Shown here: in pieces, positions 33,029 through 41,190 of the stretch
Layout of the letters: each line of letters starts with the position of its first letter
How positions within the stretch are numbered: position 1 is the stretch's first letter
Source of the DNA: Allobosea sp. 67-29
GTDB taxonomy: Bacteria > Pseudomonadota > Alphaproteobacteria > Rhizobiales > Beijerinckiaceae
Length of the DNA: 64,000 bases
NCBI RefSeq assembly: GCF_001898115.1
Contig: NZ_MKSQ01000026.1
Coordinates: forward strand, 377,184 to 441,183
Direction: 5' to 3'
The notes under the pieces: generated by a model
Database searches by the model: none
What the model was told of the DNA's origin: nothing
Seen by the model: only the letters and a program-made list of their open reading frames with translations
Position numbers and translations under genes: made by a program

Positions 33029-33916
33029 TCAGTTGACGTCGAGGCGCGGATCGAGCGCATCGCGCAGACCGTCGCCGATGAAGTTGAAGCTTGTCACCGC
33101 GAGCGTGATCGCGAGGCCCGGCAGGATCGCGAGCCAGGGCGCGCTCGTCAGGTAGATCTGGGCGTTGTTGAGCATGTTGCCCCAGCTCGAGGCGGGCGGC
33201 TGGATGCCGTATCCGAGGAAGCTGATGTAGGATTCGAGCAGGATCGCCTTGGCGACGTTGAGCGTGGCCGCCACGACGATCGGCGCCATGGCATTGGGCA
33301 GGAGACTGCGGAACATGATGTAGAGGTCACCGGCTCCGACGGAGCGTGCGGCCGTCGCGAAATCGCGCTCGCGCAGGGAGCGGATCTGCGCTTCGACGAT
33401 GCGGGCGACGTTCATCCACGACGTCGCCGCGATCAGCAACGTGGTCGCCAGGATGCCGGGCTCCGTCAGCGCCGCCAGCGCCAGCAGCAGGAAGATCGTC
33501 GGGAAGCACAGCACGGCATCGACGAAGCGCATCAGCGCCGAGCCGAGCCAGCCGCCATAGAAGCCGGCGATCACGCCGACCGCGATGCCGATTGCCATCG
33601 CGACCGCCATGGCGAGAAAGCCGATCGCCAGCGAGATGCGTCCGCCCATCATCAGCCTGGCCAGGATGTCGCGGCCGAGCTCGTCCGTTCCCAGCACGTG
33701 CACGCCGGACAGCGGTGGCGCGAAACGCTGCAGGATGTCGATGTAGGTGTCGTCGAAAGGCAGGAGATAGGGGCCGAGGAAGCAGCCGAGAGCCAGCACG
33801 AGGATGGTCGCCGTGCCGGCCATGGCGAGCCGGTGCCGGCGGAAGCGCCGCCAGGCGGTATTGGTCGAGGTGGCTGGGCCCGTTTCGGTCGAGACGGATG
33901 CGGCCGGCGTGCTCAT
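33029..33916 (-). CDS. Peptide/opine-type ABC transporter permease, DppC family
   Basis: 295 residues. After a polar N-terminus come a first helix (MAGTATILVLALGCFLGPYLL) and the DppC N-terminal OppC pattern GVHVLGTDELGRDILARLMMGGRISL. Five further helices include the EAA loop region ARSVGAGDLYIMFRSLLPNAMAPIVV that contacts the ATPase, and ESYISFLGYGIQPPASSWGNML. It forms the channel together with the DppB-like permease, whose stop is four bases upstream of this start. No ATPase gene is in the operon, so ATP hydrolysis must come from a shared or distant protein. Confidence 0.93.
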   Translation of the reverse strand: MSTPAASVSTETGPATSTNTAWRRFRRHRLAMAGTATILVLALGCFLGPYLLPFDDTYIDILQRFAPPLSGVHVLGTDELGRDILARLMMGGRISLAIGFLAMAVAMAIGIAVGVIAGFYGGWLGSALMRFVDAVLCFPTIFLLLALAALTEPGILATTLLIAATSWMNVARIVEAQIRSLRERDFATAARSVGAGDLYIMFRSLLPNAMAPIVVAATLNVAKAILLESYISFLGYGIQPPASSWGNMLNNAQIYLTSAPWLAILPGLAITLAVTSFNFIGDGLRDALDPRLDVN

Positions 33917-33920
33917 CGCC

Positions 33921-34871
33921 TCACTCCATCCTGATCCGCGGATCGACCACCGCGTAGAGCAGGTCGGCGATCAGCGATCCCAGCATGACCATGGCGGCCG
34001 ACAGCATCAGGATGCCCATCACCACGGGATAGTCGCGATAGGCGATCGAATCGAGGAAGAGCCGGCCCATGCCGGGCCAGGTGAACACCGTCTCCGCCAC
34101 CAGGGCGCCGCCGAGCAGGGTGGGGAACTGCAGGCCGGCGACGGTGATCATCGGCAGCAACGCGTTTCGCAGCGCGTGCCGCGAGAGGACGCTCCATTCC
34201 GGCAACCCCTTGGCGCGGGCAGTGCGGATGTAGTCCTGGCCGATCACGTCGAGCATGGACGAGCGCATGAAGCGCGCCCAGATCGCCATCTCGACCAATG
34301 CCAGCACCAGTGCCGGAGCGATCAGGTGATGCATGAGGTCGAGCAGCGAATCGTCGCCGACGGTATGGCGGTTGCCGGCCGGCAACCAGCCGAGCGTGAC
34401 GGAGAAGATGTAGATCGCGACCAGTCCGAACCAGAAGGTCGGGATCGAGAGCGCGACCATCGCGCCGACGGTCGCCAGCGTATCGAACAGGGAATAGCGC
34501 CGGATCGCGCCGAGGATGCCAACCCAGCAGCCGAGCAGACAGGCGATCAGCGTCGCGGTCGCCATCAGCTCGAAGGTGGCCCTGAGATGCGAGCCGATGA
34601 CGTAGAGCACCGCGCTGCCGTCCCGGTAGGAGGTTCCCCAGTCGCCCTGCAGCATCCGCCAGAGCCAATCGGCGTACTGGACCGGCAGGGGCCGGTCCAG
34701 GCCGAGTTGGTGCGAGATCCTGGCGATGTCCTCGGGCGACATCTGCGAGGACAGCGCGAACTGCGAGAGCGGCCCGCCGGGAGCCAGATGCAGGATGGCG
34801 AAACCGAGCATCGAGACGATGAGCAGGAGCACCAGCGCCTGCCCCAGCCGGCGGATGAGATAGGGAAGCAT
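33921..34871 (-). CDS. Peptide/opine-type ABC transporter permease, DppB family
   Basis: 316 residues with six membrane helices. The N-terminus YLIRRLGQALVLLLIVSMLGF and the LAPGGPLSQFAL stretch are typical of DppB/OppB. The EAA loop is seen in YIRTARAKGLPEWSVLSRHALRNALLPMI and is followed by GALVAETVFTWPGMGRLFLDSI, a strong family signature, and by a C-terminus with DLLYAVVDPRIRME. It pairs with the DppC-like permease; the substrate-binding protein gene lies 18 bases upstream in the same operon. Confidence 0.94.
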   Translation of the reverse strand: MLPYLIRRLGQALVLLLIVSMLGFAILHLAPGGPLSQFALSSQMSPEDIARISHQLGLDRPLPVQYADWLWRMLQGDWGTSYRDGSAVLYVIGSHLRATFELMATATLIACLLGCWVGILGAIRRYSLFDTLATVGAMVALSIPTFWFGLVAIYIFSVTLGWLPAGNRHTVGDDSLLDLMHHLIAPALVLALVEMAIWARFMRSSMLDVIGQDYIRTARAKGLPEWSVLSRHALRNALLPMITVAGLQFPTLLGGALVAETVFTWPGMGRLFLDSIAYRDYPVVMGILMLSAAMVMLGSLIADLLYAVVDPRIRME

Positions 34872-34889
34872 CGCGCGCCTCGCCGGCCG

Positions 34890-36542
34890 TCAGGCCCAGT
34901 ACCACTCCCGCATGTTCCAGCAGTTGGAGGAGGTGTTGATATTGGGCGAGAAGCCCTGGAGCCCTTCCTTCGTGCCCTCAGAGATGACGGACTGGAACAG
35001 AGGAAGGATCGTCAGGTCGTCTCGGATCAGCTTCTGCAGGGCCCCATAAGTCTTCTTGCGCTCGGCGAGGTCGAACTGCGCCGCTCCCTGTGCCAGCAGC
35101 CGGTCGGCTTCCTTGCTCTGGTACTGGTAGGTGTTGTAGCCGCGCCCGCCCTTCGCGGGGATCGCGCCGGAGCCGAAGCGGGGCGTGACGTCGGGGTCGC
35201 TGCCGAGCATGAAGTTGACGCCGACGATCACCGACTGGAACTTCGACTGCTGCCAGAACTCGCCCCAGATCACCGCGGCAGGCATGTTGCTGATCCGCAG
35301 CAAGGCGCCGATAGCCTTCCAGTCCTGCATCAGAAGCTGCTGGGTCTGCTCGCGCACCGCATTGCCGCTGGTGGTCGAATTGCTGAATTCCAGCTTGACG
35401 CCGTCCTTCTCGCGGATGCCGCTGGAGCCGCGCTTCCAGCCGGCCGCGTCGAGAATGGCATTCGCCTTGGCGGGGTCGTGCACATGCGCCGGCAGGTCCT
35501 TGTTGAACGACCAGGCCTGCTGCGGCACGAAGGACTCCGTCGGCAGCGGCAGACCGTAGTTCAGCGCGTCGATCAGCCCCTTCTTGTTGATCGCGAGATA
35601 AAGCGCTTCGCGGACCGAGCGATCGGCGAGCGGCCCGAACTCGAGATTGGGCGCGATATGCTCGACCGATGCGGTCGGCGACACCGTCAGCTTGCGCCCG
35701 GGCAGCGTCTTCGCTTCCTTGACGAAGTTCGGCAGCACGCCCTGGATGCCGGTATAGTCGATCTGACCGGTGCGGAACTGGGTGTAGAGCACCGTGAGAT
35801 CGGGGACGTATTTGAAGACGATCCGCTCCAGGAACGGCCCGCGTCCATGATAGCTCGTGTTGGCGAGGAGCTGGATGTGATCGCCCGGCACGCGTTCGCC
35901 CCAGCGGAACGGGCCGGTCCCGATCGGGGCGTTGTTGAACGGGGAGGCGTTGGGATCGGACGCCTTCTCCAGCGCGTGCTTGGGCACGATGAAGAACAGC
36001 GAGAGGATCGACATATAGGGAGAGTAGGCGCTTTCCATGCGCCAGTGGATCTCGTCCGGCGCCACGATCTTGATGTCATGGACGAGGCTGTGACCGACAC
36101 GGTTGCGCGCCCGGAATGCGGTATTGTTGATCAGGTCGATGCTGAACTTGACGTCTTCGGCCGTGAAGGGCGTGCCGTCGTGCCATTTGGCGTCGTTGCG
36201 CAGCTTGACCTTCCAGGTCAGGCCGTCGGCGGAGAGACCGCCATTCTCGACGGTCGGTACTTCCTTGGCGAGATCGGGCTGGAAGCGCCCTTCCGGGTCG
36301 ATGTACCAGAGCGTGCTGAAGAGCTGCCACCAGACGCCCTGGTCGACTTCGATCCCGGGCATTAGCGGATGGAAGACGGTCGGCTCCTGCGACACGCCGG
36401 CGACGACCTGCCCCTTCGGCGCGGAGGGCGGCTGGGCCGCCCGCAGCGATGCGGGCAGGCTGACCCCCGCGGCAAGCCCCACACCCATCGCCAGTGCGCC
36501 GCGGCGCGTCGGACCCGTGACTCCAGAAAATCCGTCGGACAT
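34890..36542 (-). CDS. Peptide/opine ABC transporter substrate-binding protein, SBP family 5
   Basis: 550 residues from the ATG at 36542, preceded by GGGAGGAGC. A twin-arginine-like signal (TRRGALAMGVGLAAGVSLPASLRAA) directs it to the periplasm. Family 5 signatures follow: GVSQEPTVFHPLM, WLIDPEG-like WYIDPEGRFQPDLAKEVPT, LTWKVKLRNDAKWHDGTPFTAEDVKFSIDLI, FNNAPIGTGPFRWGERVPGDHIQL and REALYLAINKKGLIDAL. It captures a peptide, opine or similar amino compound for the two permeases encoded next. As first gene of the operon it faces the divergent XRE-cupin regulator. The exact ligand cannot be told. Confidence 0.93.
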   Translation of the reverse strand: MSDGFSGVTGPTRRGALAMGVGLAAGVSLPASLRAAQPPSAPKGQVVAGVSQEPTVFHPLMPGIEVDQGVWWQLFSTLWYIDPEGRFQPDLAKEVPTVENGGLSADGLTWKVKLRNDAKWHDGTPFTAEDVKFSIDLINNTAFRARNRVGHSLVHDIKIVAPDEIHWRMESAYSPYMSILSLFFIVPKHALEKASDPNASPFNNAPIGTGPFRWGERVPGDHIQLLANTSYHGRGPFLERIVFKYVPDLTVLYTQFRTGQIDYTGIQGVLPNFVKEAKTLPGRKLTVSPTASVEHIAPNLEFGPLADRSVREALYLAINKKGLIDALNYGLPLPTESFVPQQAWSFNKDLPAHVHDPAKANAILDAAGWKRGSSGIREKDGVKLEFSNSTTSGNAVREQTQQLLMQDWKAIGALLRISNMPAAVIWGEFWQQSKFQSVIVGVNFMLGSDPDVTPRFGSGAIPAKGGRGYNTYQYQSKEADRLLAQGAAQFDLAERKKTYGALQKLIRDDLTILPLFQSVISEGTKEGLQGFSPNINTSSNCWNMREWYWA

Positions 36543-36631
36543 GATGTGCTCCTCCCGCAAACCCGCTTGCAGCGCGCTCCATTCGTCGCCCAAAGGGCGG
36601 AGTTTCAATCCCTCTAACTTTTGTTAATCTG

Positions 36632-36660
36632 AATTCAACATGGCTAAAATGACCTGTCAA
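36632..36660 (-). promoter_or_regulatory. Candidate sigma-70 promoter of the ABC transporter operon
   Basis: On the minus strand a perfect TTGACA (36660-36655) is followed after 17 bases by TGAATT (36637-36632), a weak -10. It lies about 90 bases upstream of the binding-protein start in an AT-rich stretch of the 200-bp divergent region. The -10 match is poor, so the call is tentative; a regulator may assist. Confidence 0.35.
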
Positions 36661-36742
36661 TCATGCCGGCTCAATTGCCCGCGCCGCGCCAGGACGGGCA
36701 GGCTGTGATAGGCGAACTGGAACACGGGCGGAGAGGCGATCG

Positions 36743-37381
36743 ATGAGCAGGAACGCCGGGGGAAGCGAAGGGGCGGCGACGAGCGAGGCCATCGTTCTGC
36801 CGGAGGACGCCGAGCACCGTCTGGGCGAGACGGTGCGGCTGCTGCGCCAGCGTGCGGGCCTGTCGATTCAGGATCTCGCCCAGCGCACGGGCCTGTCGAC
36901 GGGCATGATCAGCCAGCTCGAGCGTGCGCTCGCCTCGCCCTCGATCCGCAGCCTGCGCCTGCTCAGCCTCGCCCTGAACGTGCCGATCTCATATTTCTTC
37001 GAGCCCCATGCGCCCGATCCCTCGTCGGAATACATCGTTCGCCGGAATGACCGCCGTCTCTTGCGGCTCACAGCCAGCGGCGTCCTGAAGGAGTCGCTGA
37101 CGCCGGCCCAGGGCGGAGCTCTCGAGATCTACGAGCTCACGCTCAATCCCGGCGCCTCGTCGGGCGCGGACTTCTTCCAGCATGTCGGGGAAAAGGCGGT
37201 CTACGTGCTGTCGGGCCGGATGCGGATCTGGCTCGACCATGAGCCCCATCTGCTCGACGAAGGCGACAGCGTCTGCTTCCCCAGCACCGTCCCGCACATG
37301 TTCGACAATCCCGAGCAGACCGTGGCCAGGGCGATCTGGGTGACCACCCTGCATTCCGGCACCCCGCCCGGGGAGCGTTGA
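36743..37381 (+). CDS. XRE-family transcriptional regulator with C-terminal cupin domain
   Basis: 212 residues. Residues 27-85 form an XRE helix-turn-helix: GETVRLLRQRAGLSIQDLAQRTGLSTGMISQLERALASPSIR, interrupted here only by reading length. Residues 130-205 are a cupin barrel: EIYELTLNPGASSGADFFQHVGEKAVYVLSG, LLDEGDSVCFPSTVPHMFDNP. This architecture (PuuR/SutR-like) senses a small ligand in the cupin and represses or activates adjacent catabolic genes. It is divergent from the ABC transporter-oxidase operon, its most likely target. Confidence 0.92.
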   Translation: MSRNAGGSEGAATSEAIVLPEDAEHRLGETVRLLRQRAGLSIQDLAQRTGLSTGMISQLERALASPSIRSLRLLSLALNVPISYFFEPHAPDPSSEYIVRRNDRRLLRLTASGVLKESLTPAQGGALEIYELTLNPGASSGADFFQHVGEKAVYVLSGRMRIWLDHEPHLLDEGDSVCFPSTVPHMFDNPEQTVARAIWVTTLHSGTPPGER

Positions 37382-37450
37382 ACGGCGCAGGGCGCAGAGC
37401 CGGCACGGTCCTTGAACCGCTCCATGTGAACAAGCGCGAGGTGTTCACAA

Positions 37451-37612
37451 ATGAGCCAGACTGCACCGATCCGGCACAGCAGCATCGGATACGTCCTGAG
37501 GGAGCACGCCGTCGAAGCCTCGCTGGCGACGACCCTCGTCGTGCTGGAGACGGCATGGCTCGGGGCGCTTGCATACGGCCTCTGGAAGGTCGGCTGCTGG
37601 CTGATGTCCTAG
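37451..37612 (+). CDS. Small hypothetical membrane protein, 53 aa
   Basis: ATG at 37451 preceded by GAGG about ten bases upstream, stop TAG at 37612. The product begins SQTAPIRHSSIGYVLREHAVE and continues with a hydrophobic helix (LVVLETAWLGALAYGLWKVG) ending in CWLMS. One transmembrane segment is plausible. No family recognised. Real coding status is uncertain but the start context and hydrophobic helix support it. Confidence 0.45.
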   Translation: MSQTAPIRHSSIGYVLREHAVEASLATTLVVLETAWLGALAYGLWKVGCWLMS

Positions 37613-37788
37613 AATTACCCGCCAGCACCGGAACGGATCAATCGCGAGCGGGCGGATCGAAAGGAACGACGCCGCTTTTCCAGCGTCCTGGCGAGACGCG
37701 CTGGCCCCATGCTGTTGGGATGGGGCGTCAGGTGAGGTGGCGCGGCGTCGAGCCCAATGGCCACCGGCTCCCGGGGGAGCGCATCGAG

Positions 37789-37944
37789 ATGAGACAGCCG
37801 AGACCATTCCGCCGCAGCCAGGCTGCACACACCGCCTTCCGCGAAGCGGAAGCGATGCGCCGGCTCATCGAGCTCTGCCTTGCCGTCTTCATCGGGCTGA
37901 CCGCGCTGCACCTGCATCAGTTGCTGTCGGCCGGAACACCCTGA
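37789..37944 (+). CDS. Small hypothetical membrane protein, 51 aa
   Basis: ATG at 37789 with GGGGGAG about nine bases upstream, stop at 37944. The N-terminal half is basic (RQPRPFRRSQAAH), the C-terminal half has one likely membrane helix (LIELCLAVFIGLTALHLHQL). Basic-in orientation would put the N-terminus in the cytosol. No family recognised. Confidence 0.4.
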   Translation: MRQPRPFRRSQAAHTAFREAEAMRRLIELCLAVFIGLTALHLHQLLSAGTP

Positions 37945-37954
37945 TGGACCTGTC

Positions 37955-38188
37955 GTGAAGAAGCACAACCGGCTTTCGCAAGCCGCGCATCTAGCCAAGA
38001 AGAAGCGGGCCCAGAACCGGCGCCGCAAGGAACGCGAGGTCCGCTTCCCGAAGCCGACGCTCGTTCCCCGGACGGAGCCGGTTCCGATCAGGCCAGGCAA
38101 GACGGACCGAGACGGCGGCGACGCGGAACCACCCGCGTCGCGCGACGATTCACAGTCCGGCCGCGACCGGCCGGGTTCGCCGCGGTGA
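37955..38188 (+). CDS. Small basic hypothetical protein, 77 aa
   Basis: GTG start ten bases after the preceding small ORF. The product is very rich in Lys and Arg (HLAKKKRAQNRRRKEREVRF) and ends in a polar, disordered-looking tail. It could be a nucleic-acid-binding peptide, or a chance frame in GC-rich DNA. No family recognised. Confidence 0.3.
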   Translation: MKKHNRLSQAAHLAKKKRAQNRRRKEREVRFPKPTLVPRTEPVPIRPGKTDRDGGDAEPPASRDDSQSGRDRPGSPR

Positions 38189-38389
38189 GCGCCACGCGAC
38201 GAAACGACGACGTTCGCCATGCGGACGCGGGCGGCATCGGCCGCGGCCATCTATGGTGCTTTCGGCATCATCGGATCAGATGACGCCAGGCGGCGCGAAG
38301 CATGGACACTGGGCCAAGGTCCGGCCCCAGGGGTCTGAGGGGCCGCTTCGGCCGGCCTATCGTCGCCAGGAAGACAGGAGCTGAGCGGA

Positions 38390-38497
38390 ATGAAGGACCG
38401 TCTGATCGCGCCGATGTTCCTGGCGATAGCGACCGCCGCAATGACCCTGTGGCTCGGCCTGATCGGCTATGGAGCTTGGCATTTCCTGTTCGGATAA
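38390..38497 (+). CDS. Single-pass membrane miniprotein, 35 aa
   Basis: ATG at 38390 with AGGAG nine bases upstream, stop TAA at 38497. Sequence begins MKDRLIAPMFLAIATAAM and continues TLWLGLIGYGAWHFLFG: a charged N-terminus then a 28-residue hydrophobic helix. The clean ribosome site and membrane character make it a credible small protein of the kind that automated gene calls miss. Function unknown. Confidence 0.5.
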   Translation: MKDRLIAPMFLAIATAAMTLWLGLIGYGAWHFLFG

Positions 38498-38574
38498 TGC
38501 GGCCGCGATGGTCGAGGCCCCTGGAAGCAGGCGACCTCATGCCCGGATTGTTCGAAGGATCACGAGTCCGGAAA

Positions 38575-38650
38575 TGGCGCTCCCTAGGGGACTCGAACCC
38601 CTGTTTTCGCCGTGAGAGGGCGACGTCCTAGACCGCTAGACGAAGGGAGC
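38575..38650 (-). tRNA. tRNA-Glu (anticodon CTC)
   Basis: On the minus strand the sequence starts GCTCCCTTCGTCTAGCGG and folds into a complete cloverleaf: acceptor GCTCCCT/AGGGAGC, a D-arm with GTCTAGCGGTCTAGGAC, anticodon stem TCGCC/GGCGA with loop CTCTCAC (anticodon CTC, reading GAG) and T-arm AGGGG-TTCGAGT-CCCCT. The discriminator is G and the CCA end is encoded. Confidence 0.97.
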
Positions 38651-39109
38651 AGCGCCGGTCGAGGGCGCTATTTAGTCGGAGCGTCGCGGCACCGCAACTC
38701 CTTTTTCGCAAGCCCGCCAGAAAAGATCGCCGCCATCGGACGGGCTCTGGACCGGCCGCTCGCGGGCTCCAGCCGCCGGGGTCAAGGCCGTCGCGGCTTG
38801 GCGAACGCCGCCGCGCGTCGGACCTCGCGATTCCCATAGCGGCCGGCCCGGGGTGCCGAGTATTGGCCTGCTGCCGGCTCTGCGGACGGGCTGTCAGGCT
38901 TGTCCCACGAACTCACGCGCTCCCCTCGGATTCGTGCGGCCAGCCGGGCGTCATCGCGGCAGCGTTCCGCGACAGGGTATCATCGATGGAACGCGCGCAG
39001 CGACGTTTTTGCGATTGCCCTTCTTGCCGCAAGCGCCAAAGCTGGGGGGCTGCTGCAGATCGAGCCGTGCCGGCGCCGGTCGGAGCAACGGAATGGGTTC
39101 CAGCGTGCG
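38651..39109. other. 459-bp gap between tRNA-Glu and comF with no recognisable gene
   Basis: Frames in this stretch lack family signatures and good ribosome sites. The comF frame is open through it from 38900, but those residues are Arg/Ser-rich and do not belong to the family. I see no repeat or RNA gene. Confidence 0.5.
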
Positions 39110-39970
39110 ATGACGGAGCAGCCACCTGCCGAATGTGAGGATGCGGGCCGGCTCGCGGCTGCCGGGGATGGAAACGATCCCGCTCGCGCCCGCCCTGCCT
39201 ATGCGGCCGCTCGCGGCAGGCTGCTCGAACCGGCCCACCGAACCCTGCGAGCCGGATGGCGCAGCCTGGTCGCCCTGATCTATCCGCCGGTCTGCGTCGC
39301 ATGCCGGGCCGCGACCGGCGAGGCCCAGGCGCTTTGCCCGCATTGCTGGGGCGAAATCGCCTTCATCGAGCGCCCCTATTGCGAACGCCTCGGCACGCCC
39401 TTCGCCGTCGATCTCGGCCCGGGGCTGATCTCTCCCGCTGCGATCGCGAATCCGCCCGTCTTCGCCCGGGCGCGCGCGGTCTGCCGCTTCGACGGGGTTG
39501 CGCGCGAGCTGGTGCACAAGCTGAAATACGGCGATCGCACCGAGCTTGCCCTGACACTTGGGCGCATGATGCTGCAGGCCGGACGCGACCTCGTCGCGGA
39601 TGCCGATCTCGCCGTGCCCGTGCCGCTGCATCGCACCCGGCTGTGGAGCCGCCGCTTCAACCAGGCCGCCCTGCTGGCCGCGATCGTGGCCGAGAAGTCG
39701 GGCTTGCCGCTTCGGCCGAACCTGCTGGTTCGGGCCAAGCGCACACGCCGGCAGGTCGGGCTGTCGCGCGTACAGCGCGCCGACAATCTGCAAGGCGCCT
39801 TCCGCGTGCCCGAGGAAGCGCGGCCACAGCTGGAAGGCCGGCATGTCCTGCTCGTCGACGACGTCCTGACGACCGGCGCGACGGCCAATGCCGCGGCGCG
39901 CGCGCTGCTCAGGGGCGGTGCGAGGCAGGTCGACCTGCTCAGTTTCGCGCGGGTCGTGACGGATGGCTGA
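39110..39970 (+). CDS. comF: ComF-family phosphoribosyltransferase-like protein
   Basis: 286 residues from the ATG at 39110. An N-terminal zinc-finger-like part has VALIYPPVCVACRAATGEAQALCPHCWGEI (CxxC and CxxC) and IERPYCERLGTPF. The C-terminal part is a type I phosphoribosyltransferase fold: VPVPLHRTRLWSRRFNQAALLA, RRQVGLSRVQRADNLQGAF, and the PRPP-binding loop VLLVDDVLTTGAT. In naturally transformable bacteria ComF helps handle incoming single-stranded DNA; in most alphaproteobacteria its role is unknown. It is followed by grxC and DUF1178 in the same direction. Confidence 0.93.
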   Translation: MTEQPPAECEDAGRLAAAGDGNDPARARPAYAAARGRLLEPAHRTLRAGWRSLVALIYPPVCVACRAATGEAQALCPHCWGEIAFIERPYCERLGTPFAVDLGPGLISPAAIANPPVFARARAVCRFDGVARELVHKLKYGDRTELALTLGRMMLQAGRDLVADADLAVPVPLHRTRLWSRRFNQAALLAAIVAEKSGLPLRPNLLVRAKRTRRQVGLSRVQRADNLQGAFRVPEEARPQLEGRHVLLVDDVLTTGATANAAARALLRGGARQVDLLSFARVVTDG

Positions 39971-40018
39971 CGACGCACTACATGAGGGTTGACGCAACCT
40001 CGATGAAGGCCCGCCTTG

Positions 40019-40276
40019 ATGCCGCCGGTCACGATCTACACCACCTCCTGGTGCCCCTATTGCAAATCCGCCAAGGCCCTGCTGTCGAAGAAGGGCGTGG
40101 CATTCGAGGAGATCGATGTCGAGGCGGGGCCGGGCCTGCGCCAGGCGATGACGGCACGGGCCGGCGGACGCACCTCCGTGCCGCAGATCTTCATCGGCGG
40201 GACGCATATCGGCGGCTCGGACGATCTCCACGCGCTCGATGCGCGCGGTAAGCTCGACCAACTGCTGGCGGCCTGA
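40019..40276 (+). CDS. grxC: Glutaredoxin 3
   Basis: 85 residues from the ATG at 40019 (a TTG one codon earlier is possible). The redox motif is CPYC in IYTTSWCPYCKSAKALL, followed by the glutathione-binding TSVPQIFIGG (cis-proline) and GGSDDLHALDARGKL. It is the full length of GrxC and reduces disulphides and glutathione mixed disulphides in the cytosol. It lies 48 bases after comF. Confidence 0.97.
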   Translation: MPPVTIYTTSWCPYCKSAKALLSKKGVAFEEIDVEAGPGLRQAMTARAGGRTSVPQIFIGGTHIGGSDDLHALDARGKLDQLLAA

Positions 40277-40364
40277 CCCAGAGCTCCGCCCGCCACCTTG
40301 CCGCTTGGTTCCGGAACACCCATTTTGCCGCAAGCGCCAAGGTGCCCCGCCGGACAGAAGCGAT

Positions 40365-40838
40365 ATGATCCGTTACGCCCTCATCTGCGACCAGGCTCAC
40401 GAATTCGAAAGCTGGTTCTCGACCTCGGCGAGCTTCGAGAACCAGGCGAAACGCGGACTCGTCACCTGCCCCGTCTGCGACAGCGCCAAGGTCGAGCGCG
40501 CCGTCATGGCGCCGAACGTCTCGCGGACCGATCGCGGCCCCAAGGCTCCCGAGCCGGCGGGAGAGCCTGCCGCTCACGCGGCAGCACCGGCGCCGGTCGC
40601 CCTGATGAGCGAGAAGGAAAAGGCGCTGCGCGAGATGGTCGCGGCGCTGCATCGACATGTCCACGATAACGCAGAGCATGTCGGAAGGCGCTTCGCCGAG
40701 GAGGCGCTGAAGATTCATCACGGCGAAACGGAAGAGCGCGCCATTTACGGCGAGGCGACACCCGACGATGCCAGGATGTTGCATGACGAAGGCGTGGCTT
40801 TCGTGCCGCTGCCGCGGCTGCCGGACTCGCAGAACTAG
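40365..40838 (+). CDS. DUF1178 family protein
   Basis: 157 residues from the ATG at 40365. The N-terminus IRYALICDQAHEFESWFSTSASFENQAKRGLVTCPVC has the family cysteine pattern (one early Cys, then CPVC), which suggests metal binding. The end AEEALKIHHGETEERAIYGEATPDDARMLHDEGVAFVPLP is the second conserved block. Function unknown, conserved in alphaproteobacteria next to grxC. In many relatives a carbon-nitrogen hydrolase gene lies between the two; here there is none. Confidence 0.9.
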   Translation: MIRYALICDQAHEFESWFSTSASFENQAKRGLVTCPVCDSAKVERAVMAPNVSRTDRGPKAPEPAGEPAAHAAAPAPVALMSEKEKALREMVAALHRHVHDNAEHVGRRFAEEALKIHHGETEERAIYGEATPDDARMLHDEGVAFVPLPRLPDSQN

Positions 40839-41190
40839 CATCCGGGAAGCGTCGCGAACGCGGCCGGTCCCGCAGGAGGCGCGAACGCGGGCCCGACGGC
40901 CGAGAATGCCGTAACGGCAGATTCGCGGACAGGCATCCGGCAGGCGGCCTCCGGCATGACCAGACGGCGGTGCGGACGAAAATTTTCCGGCCGGGGCATC
41001 TGCATTTTCATTTGCCAGGCATAGTCTTAGCCGGAGCACCGGCGCTCCCGGCCTGCCGCCTCGCACGGCCCGCCGCCGTTACCCCCTTTCTTCCCGGATT
41101 AACTTTCTGTTAAGGAATTCGCGGTTCCTTGCCGGAGATCCCGGTGCGCCGCCCTGGCAGCCCATGATCCCGAACTCAGGAGGTTGCCGC
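40839..41190. other. 352-bp intergenic region before the SleB-like gene
   Basis: No gene or clear repeat. The first half is GC-rich; 40975-41015 and 41095-41125 are relatively AT-rich and may contain the promoter of the downstream lipoprotein gene. The AGGAGG ribosome site of that gene is at 41178-41183. Confidence 0.5.

Noticed and set aside
38900..39109. N-terminal 70-codon extension of ComF
   Set aside because: Composition is Arg/Ser-rich, without family similarity, and the family domain begins well after the ATG at 39110.
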